From NCBI GenBank assembly GCA_947359465.1, contig OX375879.1, positions 125,586,760-125,650,759 of the forward strand: a DNA stretch of 64,000 nt. Reading direction: 5' to 3'. Source of the DNA: Metellina segmentata (taxonomy: Eukaryota; Arthropoda; Arachnida; Araneae; Tetragnathidae). Made by a program: the position numbers and the translations under genes. Shown in pieces: positions 11,001 to 22,483 of this stretch (within the stretch, counting starts at the first letter, position 1; every line of letters starts with the position of its first letter). The notes under the pieces were generated by a model, which worked only from the letters and a program-made list of their open reading frames with translations, ran no database searches and was not told the DNA's origin.

Positions 11001-11447
11001 ATCACGAATTTCTCAGAACTGTGAACTATAATTTTATGAATTTGCCTGGAATGAGACATAACATCATAACACATAAATACAAAGGAAAACATTTAAGAAC
11101 CTGCATATGATATAAAATTGTAGCATGAAACCATAAAATTGGCAATAATATGTGACAAGGAGAGTTCAGAAAGAATTATAGAATGTGACCGCCCGACTTG
11201 CACGCATATCACAACGTGATTTCATGCTGGCTATAATGTTGTTAACCAGAGTTTGGGGAATTAAGTTCCACTCCTCCAGCAATGCGGTGTTCAGGACATT
11301 TATATCTTCAGGAGGAGAATGTCTCCGCGCAACTGCTTTTCCAAGGTAGTCCCATAAGTTCTCTATCGGGTTTAGATCAGGAGATTTTGCTGGCCACGGT
11401 ATTCGCACAATGGCTTCATTTTCAAGGAATTCGTCAGCGAGGTTTGT
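10967..11447 (-). mobile_element. Tc1-like DNA transposon, 3' fragment
   Basis: The right end of the element (left in this window) begins CACTGGTGTCCAAAATTAT next to a TA at 10965-10966. This is typical of Tc1-like terminal repeats and the TA target. The coding strand is minus. Everything upstream of the last quarter of the transposase is missing, and the sequence passes into Copia-1 LTR sequence near 11450. Confidence 0.75.
11166..11447 (-). pseudogene. Tc1-like transposase C-terminus
   Basis: Frame from about 11447 down to a stop at 11166. It contains WPAKSPDLNPIENLWDYLG, the hallmark motif with the last catalytic acidic residue (the E of the DDE triad) of the Tc1/mariner superfamily, followed by the usual C-terminal helix (ALLEEWNLIPQ, MKSRCDMRASRA). 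The N-terminal DNA-binding domain and the first two catalytic residues are absent, so the fragment cannot be active. Confidence 0.85.
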
Positions 11448-11449
11448 GT

Positions 11450-11645
11450 TAAAATTTGTTGTGCAATAACCATTCCTTAACTGTATTTGTTTATGTATGT
11501 TTTTGTCTGTGTGGCAACACCATCCAGTTTTAGGTTTGAAATAAATTGTTCGTCAACGAAGAGGCTTGTTTTGTGTCGTGCTAATCCAGTTCCTCAGATT
11601 TCCTGATTTATCTTGCAAAAGCAGAGTTTCACTTCTATTTCAACA
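11450..11645 (+). repeat. Partial 5' LTR and primer site of Copia-1
   Basis: Lies directly upstream of a copia gag. It contains a GAAATAAATTG polyadenylation-like motif near 11540 and ends ATTTCAACA. CGTTATCAGCACGAG (11646-11660) follows at the primer-binding-site position. The 5' border is lost at the Tc1 fragment, and the 3' LTR is not in the window. Confidence 0.4.
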
Positions 11646-11863
11646 CGTTATCAGCACGAGTGCTCTTCTGAAGAAGGCAAGATCTTGAAATTTGTGTCCG
11701 AAGAAGTCGGAAAAGCTCTTCACTAAAACCAGCAGCTAAGCCTAACCTCCGTGTCGCAACTAAACCTTGTTCCCAGTCCGTATCGAAGGCTAACCGCTAC
11801 TATACAACGCCACAGCTATTTTTTTTTTCTTTTCCACCTTAGTCGAAGCATTTCATTGAAGAG

Positions 11864-12929
11864 AATGGATGAACTGAAAATCCAAAAATTACATGGCGAG
11901 AACTACACAGCTTGGAGTATTCGGACACGTGCCGCTATCGTGCAGAATTGCTGGGATGCAATAAGGCACGCCTCTGGCTTGGAATTAAAAGAGAGAAAAT
12001 GTAATGATAAGGCCCTTACATTTTTATTCTTAGCTGTGGAGGACCAGTTTTTGGATGACATCGCGGACTGTTCTAGCGCTTGTCAAGCTTGGGCATGCTT
12101 GAAAGACATTCACACTCAATTCGGTTTGCTACATACTCTCCAACTCCTTCGATAATTTTTCAATGTCAACATGAAGCCTGGAGAGAGTATGAACTCTTAT
12201 CTTGGAAGACTCATGAACCTACACCGCAAAGTTTTCTCGTGTGTGTATGGATTTAGCGATAGAGAGGTAGCCCTGATCACGCTTATGGGCTTACACAAAA
12301 ATTACGAAGGACTCATCCTAAACCTGGAAATGGATAAAAAAGAACTTTCATCTAAAGCCGTGAAATCACGCCTCACTGTCGAAGAAAAAAAACTGTCCCG
12401 CTATTGACCTAACCCTACCCAAGAAGCACATGCCAAAAAAGCCCTAAATGAATATCATGCCCTATTTGCCAACTGTTGCGATGCAATAGCTGAAAACAAC
12501 TGGCATCTGGATAGCGGGCCAACAGAACACATGTGCTCACAAAAGGACTTTTCAACTCTGATTCCTAAGAAGCCGTCGAAAGTGGAAGTCGCAAATTCCG
12601 AAAAAAGATTGAAGTTATCGGAATTGGTGATACTGTTATCAAATCAAGAGAAGAGTATGAAACATCCAGCTTGTTACTGTCAAATGTGTTGTTTGTCCCT
12701 GAGCTCGATGTAAAACTCCTATCAGTTGGCAGAATTGAGGAAATGAGGATGACTGTGTGCTTTAGAAATGGAAGAGTTACCATCAAGGATCTGAACAAAG
12801 TTATTCTAACTGCACTCAGATGTGGAAGGCTCTACAAGATAGAAGAAGCTGTAGAGGTCCAGAAAATCTACTTGACGAAACATGAGGAATTCATGAACAA
12901 AAGACTTGGTCACTTCCACATAGATGCCA
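11864..12929 (+). pseudogene. Copia-1 gag and protease (Ty1/copia, truncated)
   Basis: The ATG at 11864 starts MDELKIQKLHGENYTAW, the typical N-terminus of Ty1/copia gag (UBN2-type domain), continuing with WACLKDIHTQFG and a MKPGESMNSYLGR segment. In-frame stops fall at 12153-12155 and 12405-12407. The expected zinc knuckle is missing. The protease active site follows in the same frame (WHLDSGPTEHMCS, with DSG). After a frameshift near 12600 come the protease end (LLLSNVLFVPELDVKLLSV) and the start of the pre-integrase domain (NKRLGHF). The element is cut at 12930 by piggyBac sequence. Integrase and reverse transcriptase are absent. Confidence 0.8.
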
Positions 12930-13474
12930 TTTACCTTTTAAACGCCGCAATTCATTTTTAAAGTTTTTTATTTTAATTTTTCGCTCAAATGGCTTATTTT
13001 ACAGATAGTAAAACTGTTCTAGACCTTTTTTGGCGTAAAAAAATCCTAAGTATGATTTTGAGGATGTTCCCATTTGGGAACATTGGAGTTTGGGATGAAG
13101 TAAATAGGGGCATTTTTCCGAAAGGTAATTTTTTTTTTGCTGTAGTCTCAAAAGGAGGACTAAGTTTGGTTTCCATTTCATACTTTTATGTATTTCTCTT
13201 CTTCATAAGGATACATTTTTCTCTTATTGCCAGTGCTACGGGGGGAAGTAAGATAAATGTATCTGCTTTTTGCATACAAGGCACTGCTTTCTAACATTCT
13301 TCTTGCACAATGCGCAACGTCCTCGGGTGCAAGCGACGAGATAGTGTTCGTCCGTCTTTCTAAGGTGAATTGGTAGATGATATCGTGGTCCTGGTCTTGC
13401 TGAGATGACTCTATCCTATTGGAGCCTCTTCTTTGGCACCATACTATTTCCCTGAGTAAATTTCCATCCTATAT
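12930..13474 (-). mobile_element. piggyBac element, terminal fragment
   Basis: Nearly the same sequence as 15686-16204 of the larger piggyBac, including the end block CGCAATTCATTTTTAAAG, the palindrome GTTCCCATTTGGGAAC at 13068-13083 and GTTTGGGATGAAGTAAATAG. The outermost TTAA reads TTTA (12930-12933). On the minus strand it encodes the C-terminal zinc-ribbon region (CTRGRCALC, RKQCLVCKKQ; Cys pairs as in piggyBac transposases). Similarity stops at CATCCTATAT (13474), the same point where the larger copy has its internal deletion. It interrupts Copia-1. Confidence 0.75.
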
Positions 13475-13609
13475 TCGCTAAAATGAAAAAAAAAAAATTT
13501 TAATGCATAGGGCAGAAAATGCAATTTGTTAATTTTTTAAAGCGAAAGTTCACGTGACGTCACAATCTCTAGCGAAAATATAAAAGATTAAAAGAAAATC
13601 AAACAAATA

Positions 13610-13790
13610 TGGTAACTGTTGTAAAATGTTGCGCAAATTTCAAAACCGTTAAAATTTTGGTTCTACCTTTAACGATCGCTGAGATAGAAAAAGAGCACTG
13701 AAAAACGCCAGTGATAACTTAAGTAATCTTTTGCTTTACTGGAATCCGTTTCGCAAGAAATCAAAATGAATGACTCTCGAAACAAACGAA
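13610..13790 (+). repeat. Dispersed repeat R1, copy 4 (middle block only)
   Basis: Shares CAAAACCGTTAAAATTTTGG, CCTTTAACGATCGCTGAGATAG and an AAAAAGAGCACTG block with the R1 copies at 750 and 7900. Both ends are missing. Confidence 0.45.
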
Positions 13791-15685
13791 GGTCATTCGA
13801 ATGTGTTCTCTTCCCGGAGGCATATTACAACCTTTACTTGAATAGAAGACATGGATAATTTTAAGCTCCCTGATTCGTTGGTTTCAATTTTAAGTCCGCT
13901 GATTCGTTGGTTTCTCACCCCGTGATCTATGACGTCCATCACTCATAGTCATCAGTCACGCAATATTTACTTGCAATGTTTGCGGAAAAAAAGTTGAAAC
14001 TGCTTCGACCGAAAATAGAATACTAATAAAAAAGAAAGCGATAGCTTTTAGATGATTACCAAGCGACAGTTCAACGGTTTGTGCCATGTACTCGTAATTA
14101 TGATCGCAAATGTTTTGAGTTTAAATGCATTTTTAATTCCAATGCAGATTCTACATGTACAATTTAAAAATATTCCATTTTTAAACTTTAAAGAACACTT
14201 GGGTCCTTGGACAGAATAGAAGACGGAAACAGGGGAGTTTTTCATTATTACTGGGGATCTGTTTTATGGATTTGTTATTTATGTTGCAGAGGTTTGGTTT
14301 TGTGGGTTTTAAGATCGTGTCTTATTTCGGTATTTCGTTGAAACCATCTGGCTTTGGCGATGATTCTGAGTGTGGTAGATTGGAGTAATTTCAAGGGTTA
14401 TTTGTAGATCCCCAGATTTTGCTTGCTTAGGAGATGAATTTCTTCGCACGGAGTTGTATGAACTTTCGGAAATTGAAAACCTTATCATTCTTAATCGGAT
14501 ATTTACTAAATAGCACGGAATTTTCTTGAGTTACGGATTAAATTGGATTATTAAGGTTCCCATATATTGTAAGAAAACATGAACAAGCAAAAAACTTGTT
14601 TATTCACGACGTTTTGCGAAAATAGAACTTTCGATTCAAATGGAGCATTAAGAAAAATTTTTTACTTCGCAAACATTTCAAAATTAAAAAAAAAATTCTA
14701 TGCTCAGTATTTTTTAAATTGTTATAAACGACCTACATCATAAAAACATAGGAGTAATTAAAAATGTAATCAGGAGCTAAATTCATCCTTCAGTACAAAT
14801 TATTTACAAAAAAAAATACTTAGTGATACCAAAAGCTCCTATTATAACCCAAAAATAGTACATTTCTTAAAGAACTACCAATTATTAAAATAAAGATGGC
14901 TAATATCTCAGCAAATCCAAAAATATTTTAAAATTCAAGTATTTATTAAAAAAACTCTTCCTGAAATAAGCTATGAAGTTCAACAATTAAAAATTAGTGA
15001 AATCTGAGAACGATGTTTAAAGAGTATTATATTTCTGTTCATATCATATGTATTCATTCATCAGCATTCATATAAATAATAAAATTATTTCACAAAAACA
15101 CTTATTCATAAAGCCCAATTTCATCCTGAACTAGTATTAGATACTTATTTATCTATTATAGAAGAAAAAGTTTCAGTCTTTTTCAGGTTTATTCGCTTTG
15201 TGATTGGTAGATAGCGAGTCACATGATAGAAAGACTTATGACTCAATGGGTATAAAAATTATATAAGTATAAATTACATTATTTTATTAAAGTCTTTAAT
15301 TTTCTTTTGTTTACCACTTCTTAGTTAAATAACTATTATAAATCTAAAAATGATACTAAGTTTCAGATGACGATCTTATTATCAAACTAATTATTTTGGA
15401 GGAATGTCCATTGAAACACATTTCAATATGTATTTCTTTATCTTTCAGTACATCTCGAGTTAATGTTTCTGCCAAATGTCTTTAATTTGACACTGATAAA
15501 AAAAATCCATTTCATACTTGCTGACAAGTTTTTAAACAATAGTATAATTATGTACAACTAGGTTTACAGAATTTGAAGGGTAGTATAGAATAATCCTCCT
15601 CTATCACTAATAAATTGAAAGATACATTTTCGTTTACTGGTTTGCTTACAACTAAATTTTCTTTACAACTCGCATTTAAATTTTT
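13791..15685. other. AT-rich non-coding region
   Basis: About 1.9 kb with no recognisable coding sequence, RNA gene or repeat family. Homopolymer and AT tracts are frequent. Confidence 0.45.
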
Positions 15686-15939
15686 TTAACCTTTTCAATG
15701 CCGCAATTCATTTTTAAAGTTTTTTATTTTAATTTTTCACTTAAATGGCTTATATTTTACAGCTAGTATAACTGTTCTAGACCTTTTTTGGCTGAAAACA
15801 AAAATCCCAAGTATGATTTTGAGGATGTTTTCATTTGGGAACATTGGCGTTTGGGATGAAGTAAATAGGGGCATTTTTCCGAAAGGTAATTTTTTTGCAA
15901 TAGACTCAAAAGGAGGACTAAGTTTGCTTTCTATTTCAT

Positions 15940-17100
15940 ACATTTTTCTCTTATTGCCAGTGTTACGGGGGAAGCAAGATAAATATATCTGTTTTTTGCA
16001 TGCAAGGCACTGCTTTCTACACATTCTTCTTGAATAATTTTGCAACGTCCTTGGGTGCAAGCGACGAGATAGTGTTCGTCTGTCTTTCTAAGGTGAATTG
16101 GTAGATGAGATCGTGGCCCTGGTCTTGCTGAGACGACTCTTGATCCTAGTGGAGCCGCTGCTTTGGCACCATCCTATTTGCCTGAGTAAATTTCCATCCT
16201 ATATAGATACTCAATAGATGAGCATATTATCCAAATTTTTTACCTAAATCTGATGGGGTTTCCGAGAATAAGCATCTTACAAGAATGATGTCCGTAATAT
16301 GGCACCATTGATCTGTCAATGCTGAGTTTATCGTGAAAAACTCCAAACTGAATCACGTTTCTACACATATTATCGTATATTGGCGCAATCTTTTTTAGAT
16401 TATTACCCAGTTGAACATCCTTATTGTTGTCAACAAGATGAAAGTAATTTTTAAGCAGACGAAAGCGTGCTCTAGCCATTATCTTAGGAAAGAATGTAAC
16501 ACATGTGTCTCCAGAATTACTCTAATATAAGTCCTCTGTAGGCACCGTGCGGTAACCGATCAAAAGAAGTAGACCTAGGAACTGAAGAATATCTTCACAG
16601 CTACCTGTTATAATCTGCCCCTTTGCAGTGTATACAACGCTGTCATCGCAACTAGATGTTGCACTTAATTCATAGGGAGTATTTTGTGGAATAACTCTAG
16701 ATGATCCATTGTCTCGGTTCAGCCAGCTTTTCAAGGCTTTTTCCTGAAATATTATTATTCAATGTTGCATTCCTTTTCCATCTGGGATGGGGTTCTTGTC
16801 TTCGCTTCTTTGCACTTGGAGCAGAACATGAGGGTGCGCTTCTCCTTTGATCTTCGCCCGAATCGAGAATTCGGTCATCTGAAATAGTCGAATCACCATC
16901 TTCATTGTTAATCATCAGGTCAATCTGGCCACAAACATCTTGTGAACGAACCTCATTCAAAGCTTCAACGTTGATTTGTTCTTCATCACTCAATTCAGCG
17001 TCTTCATCAGGCAATATGTAAAGATCCGGATCGTCTATGTCCTCGAGCTCGTCATCGGATAGGCTGTTGAAAAATTCCTGCGCGGCTCGCAGGAACTTGC
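15940..17100 (-). pseudogene. piggyBac transposase with internal deletion
   Basis: The minus-strand N-terminus is acidic (SLSDDELEDIDDPDLY, near 17070-17030), then basic (KKRRQEPHPRWKR). The dimerisation and DNA-binding region follows (IQFGV..., ILQFLGLLLLIGYRTVP at 16600-16530; RARFRLLKNYFHLVDNNKD at 16475-16420), then the start of the RNase H-like DDE core with its first aspartate (KLSIDRSMVPYYGHH near 16330). The frame then jumps at about 16204-16240 to the C-terminal cysteine-rich zinc ribbon (RKQCLACKKQ near 16010). The other two catalytic aspartates are missing. No initiating ATG was found near 17100, and frameshifts lie near 16500 and 16735. Confidence 0.85.
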
Positions 17101-17697
17101 GATGTATCTCTGAAAGATGTAGTTGACACGGAGTGATACTTGAGAAGCACTTAAATAGTCAATTCCTATTAGGAATGGCGTATTAAGTAAAACAAATTAT
17201 TAAAACTACATCGTTCAGCGTATACTATACAGTAATACTCTCTGGGATAGGCGAGAAAGAAAATCTTTGGTCAGAATGAAACCCATTGGTTGAAACCGTA
17301 ACGACTACAGGTCACACCTTCGTCTTGAAAAAGGAATGTTGTTGGAATGTGATCTTTGCAAAGGTCATTCAAAACGCGCTCCACTCTTTTTCTACCCATA
17401 AGTCACGTGATACATTTCAACTAACCATTTCACCAAAGGGGAATGTGGTTACAATTCTTGTAAAGTGATTAGATTGAAAGAAATCATCCTAATCGCAAAC
17501 ATTTATAAAAATGCGATTACCTTACAATGGAGTTTCACGGTTTGCAAAGAAAACGGGTGTTAGGCACATGTAGATACAAATGTGCCAGCTGGAAGTATGA
17601 AAGAATCAGCTACCACATTTATTAAGTCACTCATAGCAGAAGAATTGTGATAATTAAATAAAAAAGGAGAGTATTGACTCAAATTTTTTTTGAGAGT
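17101..17697. other. Non-coding 5' flank of the piggyBac transposase
   Basis: Lies inside the piggyBac element between the transposase N-terminus and the subterminal inverted repeat. It presumably holds the element's promoter. No specific site could be assigned. Confidence 0.4.
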
Positions 17698-18160
17698 TAA
17701 AAAAATCCCCTCAAACACTATACCCCAAACGCCAATGTTCCCATTTGGGAACATCAAAATTGTTGTAAGAATTACTACTTACAAATGATACTTGAAAATA
17801 TTTTGTTAATTTGTAAGAAAATATATGTCCCTTGACTACCAAATCACGTCAGTAAAATTGTTTTTAAATTTAATTCTGTTAATTTAAAATTAATTCAATT
17901 TAATTTAAAATTAATTTCTGCTGTTTTTAACAGCAGAAATTAAAATGTGCATAACACTTTGAAGTTCACAAATTCAGTAAATTTGACCTAAATTATGTAA
18001 AAAAACTGAATTTATTTTTTGAAAAACGGTGGCACCTAAAAATTCATATTATTATGTGACATTTCGGAAAGTATGCATATTCTAAACAAAATATAAAGTT
18101 ATTAAAAAAATTCACAAAAAAAATGTTCCCATTTGGGAACATTGGCAGGTAAAATGTTAA

Positions 18161-18949
18161 GACTGAATTTGCACACTACCCAGCTAGATACGTGAACAAA
18201 TCTTTGATAGATCAGCATTTGTTACAGATACTTCAGGAAAATCTTGAATGATTGAAATTATGTGAATTGTCTAGGTCATTAACAAAACTATCAATGCTAA
18301 TTTTTCCATTATATAAGTAGAATGCATGGAAAGATTTGATACATATTAATCATGTATTTTGCTTTCCACTTCAAATACCTGCCTAATAGATATATGATAT
18401 TTTGTACCAGCCATTCGACGACACCAGCCGAAACGACACTAGTTCATCAGTCTGAATTTTCATTTCTGAAAATAAATATGACATGCCGAGCTCTGTTGTA
18501 CAATACTGAGTAAGTTCTATTAGACAGTATACCAGATGAAATGTTGTGGTGACAGAAATGAAATGGTAGCGTAAAGGAATAAGATCTTTGGTGTTCACCA
18601 CTACAACATTTATTCTAACATCCTACAGCTTAGCAGATATTTACAGCAAGGTTACAGATATTTTTGGGACAAGGAGGGTTCGGCTAGTAGCGAGCGTGTC
18701 TTCTCGCTCTGATTTCTAAATAGTCTCTGGAAAATTCTAACTTCTTGCAGGAACTGAAAAAACCAGATGTTGATGGAATTTTGAGTTTTCAAAAGGGGCT
18801 TGAGATTTATGAGATAGTGATGTCAGTGCAACGTAAGATGAAGACGGTTTGTTTCAAGTGCCCAGAACTTTATGACCGATGTAATGTCAAATGGAGTGCT
18901 GTAATAATACTTCTAGGGTTAGTTATGGACAGTTGATCACTTGAAAGGA
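18161..18949. other. Non-coding spacer
   Basis: No recognisable gene. A 63-codon frame at 18745-18936 resembles nothing known and has no supporting context. Confidence 0.4.
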
Positions 18950-20450
18950 GTTTTATGACCTCCAATTAGGGAATTCTGGAATACATCTGCTTTGTGTCGG
19001 CTTGATCAGAGAAGCCGCGTTTAGAGTGGTACAACTAGCAGTGTAACAGGTAGTTGTCAATGTTAATGTTAATGCCCGAAGTGTCTCTACTTAAATGACC
19101 TGTGTCACACCTCCTTTCTTTCCACAAACCCAACCAACGCAAGAATTTAGTACGAAAAATCAATTTTTGATCAGATTCACTGGACGCTAATGCTTCACAC
19201 ATAATATACCATGAATGTTTTCCTTTATAAGGGGTCTTAACATTTACATTATCAAACCAAGAAAATATTCCTATATATGAAGCAGTGCTTTCAAAATGTG
19301 CTTAATTATGCACTGGGCCGAGTTCAATAATACTTTTTTTAAAAGGCAATTAAAAACCTGCAGTGCTAAATTAACTTTTGCGTTTCTAAATTTGATGGCC
19401 ACAATGCTTTTCTACTTAAAGAGAAATCATATTTTAGTAAATTCCCTGATTCAATTTCATAAAGTTTCTTCAGTGTAAGAAAGGAAGCAGTGCACAAACT
19501 TTTTGAGTTTAAATCAAATCAAGGAAATACATTGCATTCTCAATATTTTTTTATTTAGCCAATTATTCCCGAGACTTTTAATTAAATGGACAGAATCAAC
19601 TGCAAAAAAACAAAGGCCGTATCGAAATGGAATGTGGATACATATACTAGCTTAATTGTGTCTGTGGATAAAACAAGGACATTGCTTTGCTGTTAATTAA
19701 GTTATTGTTAAAAACTGCTTCAAGGCGTAAAATGACTTTCTTAATTACATTAAACAATGTTTCTGCTATAATTTTACAAGTTCTTAATATCTGTACAACA
19801 TCATTATATCTAGAGAACACACTTTGCACCATGAAAACAAAAGCACTTGATGCAATTTCTCGTGAACCTTGTGCAACTCCAACTAAATTTCCACCTTCAT
19901 AATCTAAATATTGTATGTGTATTTCATCAAACATTAATGATGTATACAATTTGCGTGGTTTTAAAGAGAAGGCTTTTTGTATGGCATAGAATAATTATTC
20001 CCCTCCATTTCATTCTGAAGATTTATCGAGACCTTGGAAATCAATTTATAAATGGTACATTGATGGTGTAAAGTTATATTTCCAGAATCCATAACAAAAC
20101 TATATACTTGAGAGGATATTGAGAGGTCACAGCTGAATATTTATACTTTTTAGGTTCAGTATTTAAAAAAATGTATCTGTTCGCAGATGAACTGAAGGCA
20201 ATAACTTTCTCACAATTAAGAGACAGTAAAAGTGTGACTTAGAAACATCCCAGATAATTTCAGCCGATAGCTTTGAATCAGGTGATATCTTTCACATTTT
20301 CAATCACATTTAGCATTTTATGGATTTTATTTGGTCACTTTTAATGGAAATTCTCCAATAGTTGAAAGTTTAGGCAGACACCTAGTTCATCCAGTGAATA
20401 AAATGTCCTCTTTCTCGTAATCTTTTTATGATTCAATACTTTCGCGAATT
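18950..20450 (-). pseudogene. P-element/THAP9-like transposase relic
   Basis: On the minus strand the clearest part is 19949-19647: YTSLMFDEIHIQYLDYEGG, NLVGVAQG, SSAFVFMVQSVFSRYNDVVQ. It matches the RNase H-like part of P-element and THAP9 transposases, where the first catalytic Asp sits in an MFDEM-like motif. Downstream on the minus strand, separate frames give FFAVDSVHLIKSLGNNWLN (the D-x2-HL-x-K motif) and a LWPSNLETQK/VNLALQVFN segment, in the expected order. Stops and shifts occur every few tens of codons. No THAP zinc finger or terminal repeats were found. Confidence 0.7.
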
Positions 20451-20858
20451 TCTTTTAAAAGATATGCCTCTTACCACACTAATGACACGCACACCACCAC
20501 ATATAATTCAGTCAAACTTAAAAACTGCTCAGTACCCATCAATATTCAGAGGGAGATAGAAGGCCTTCGACCTAAGGTTCTCCGGATCACACGTTATTTC
20601 GCTTTACTAGGTGGACCTTCTCTTGATGATCCAGCAGTCAAGGATATATAACTTGGCTTTGGTTTTTGAAGACGTGTAGAGATTGTCCTATCCTATTTAT
20701 CATCAGAAACCGACGACTCCCAAATAATTTCTTTAATCTTGAAACGCTTCCGGCAAACCTATATAAAAAAATCAACGAAGAGTTAACATTTTTTAAGGCT
20801 CACAATAACAGCTCTTCCAACTTTATCAAGCTGTGAATATGAATAAAATGTTTATACC
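20451..20858. other. Non-coding spacer
   Basis: No gene recognised. It borders the 3' LTR of Copia-2. Confidence 0.4.
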
Positions 20859-21073
20859 TGTTTGGTGTAGGTTTTATGCATAATAAGAAACTTCCCTTAA
20901 AATAAAACCTATCACTTTATTTACAAGAAGGTTCAACCCGACTGGGTATTTACGAGAAGAACACATCTGTTATATAGCAAATTTTTTTAATCACTTACAA
21001 ACTTAGAGAAAAAACACACCCCATTCGGCACATTTGCCGATGCATATTGAGACAAATAACCGCTGATCCAACA
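20859..21073 (-). repeat. 3' LTR of Copia-2
   Basis: Reads TGTTTGGTG...GATCCAACA on the plus strand, so it has TG/CA borders with near-inverted ends. The minus strand shows a purine tract (GATGGGGCCGA) just before it and AATAAAGTGATAGG as a possible polyadenylation signal. About 95 bp (from AAAATAAAACCTATCAC to TTATATAGCAAA) recur at 31412-31507 with few changes, which is the 5' LTR remnant. Confidence 0.7.
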
Positions 21074-21128
21074 ATCGGCCCCATCAGTTGCTATCGAAAT
21101 AAAAATCATCATTTATGGAAAATTTTAT

Positions 21129-21473
21129 TTAAAGCATCTTGAAATTTATTAATAAAGGTTTAGTTAAACAATCAGCTCGATTGTTTTTAGTTCCAATATG
21201 AGTTATTTTAACAGAATTTTCATCTACTAAATCCAGAATAAATTTATAACGAACATCAATATGCTTAGTTTTAAAATTTCCCACTGTATTCTTAACAAAA
21301 CATATAGCTGCTTGATTATCACAAAAATGATTTTGTACGATGGAATTGTGAATAAGATTTAGTTCATTTATTACTCTGGAAAACCAGATTGATTCTTTAA
21401 CACTCTCGCACACAGAGCCACAAATTCAGATTCCATGGATAATAGAGCAATACACTTGTGCTTGTTTGATCTC
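21129..21473 (-). pseudogene. Copia-2 RNase H, C-terminal part
   Basis: The minus-strand frames read SMESEFVALC (the copia RNase H motif with the catalytic Glu), then after a one-base shift ESIWFSRVINELNLIHN, FCDNQAAICFVKN and KHIDVRYKFILDLVDE, with the terminal RADCLTKPL. This is the standard end of a copia polyprotein. The upstream half of the same domain is at 25727-25850, separated by the gypsy insertion. Confidence 0.85.
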
Positions 21474-21494
21474 TGAGGTATTACGGACAGTTCT

Positions 21495-22480
21495 CGTGCT
21501 TCGCGGTGCAAGCAAAGTCATAGGTTTCGTTAGTGGTGCCACTACGAAGGCTGGTTTCAATCTGTCGAGTGAAATGTTTACCTTTGATCAGCAGTTTAAA
21601 GTACTTAGTAGAAGGACTGGAAAAGGTCCATCATAGGGCAGGGCTTTCCGCAATCCTTCTTTTCGTATGAACACGTGTGGACATGTCTGCAAGTCTTGAG
21701 AAACAAACGGTTTCACAGTATGATGCGATCGAGTCGGTGCAGGTTGGAAATCGTGAAAAATGTATCTGAGTCGCTGAATTATTTCTTCAGGACTTTTAAT
21801 GACAGTTTTACGATCGAAAAAGTCTCCGGGTAGTCGAAGCGTGGAACCAAATACCAGCTCTACAGGGGAAACGTTGATATCAGTTTTTAGTGCAGCTCGA
21901 AAACCCAACAGGATCATAGGTAGCACTTCAGTCCATTTTTCAGTTCGTTTGGCTTTAAGAGCACATTTTAGAGGTCTGTGCCAATTTTCTATTAGGCCGT
22001 TGCTTTGAGGGTGATAAGGTGAAGTTCTATACTTCTCGGCACCTATGAGTTCAGCAAGTTGTCTAAAAAGTGCAGATTCGAATTGCCTGCCTTGGTCAGA
22101 GGTGATTCTCTCTGGGCAGCCAAACCGCGCAATCCATTCTGATAGGAGAGTACGAGCAACGGTCTGTGCTGTGATGTGATGTTATTCAACGGATATGCTT
22201 CTGGCCATCGCGTTGCTCTATCAATTACAGTTAAGCAATAATTTTTGTTATTAGATTCTGGCAAAGGTCCTATTATATCTAAATGGATATGGGAGAACCT
22301 GTCTGTAGGAAGGTCAAATTTTCCTAATTCGGTTCGTGTGTGCTTAAATATTTTTGAACGCTGGCAGTCCAAACATTCTCGAGCCCAAATTCGACAGTCC
22401 TTTGAAAGAGAGGGCCAAATAAAACGTTTACGTACTAGGTTTATAGTACCCTTAATTCCCGGGTGGGCGAGTTGGTGCAA
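21495..22480 (-). pseudogene. Integrase of the CsRn1-like element
   Basis: The zinc-binding HHCC region is intact (HQLAHPGIKGTINLVRKRF, then RECLDCQRSK). All catalytic residues can be seen across frames: HIHLDIIGPLP (Asp), SDQGRQFESALF (Asp, near 22090-22130) and NGLIENWHR (Glu, near 22000). Frame breaks lie near 22180 and 21930. The C-terminal part (FRAALKTDINVSP, LVFGSTLRLPGDFF) runs to a stop near 21483. The copy is young enough that only a few lesions separate the frames. Confidence 0.8.
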
Positions 22481-22483
22481 GTT

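Larger units (their letters stand above)
15686..18160 (-). mobile_element. piggyBac DNA transposon, 2.47 kb, non-autonomous
   Basis: Bounded by TTAA at 15686-15689 and 18157-18160. The ends are inverted relatives (TTAACCTTTTCAATGCCGCA on the left; the reverse complement of the right end reads TTAACATTTTACCTGCCAAT). Subterminal inverted repeats share GTTCCCATTTGGGAAC (mutated at 15830, intact at 17735-17750 and 18125-18140) and the GGCGTTTGGG block (15847; reverse complement at 17724-17733). A minus-strand transposase with a large internal deletion lies between. The length suits a piggyBac, and the two ends still define one insertion. Confidence 0.85.

Noticed and set aside
12989..13294. Plus-strand 101-codon frame, with a relative at 15813-16037
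   Set aside because: Antisense to the piggyBac end and zinc-ribbon region; the real coding strand is minus.
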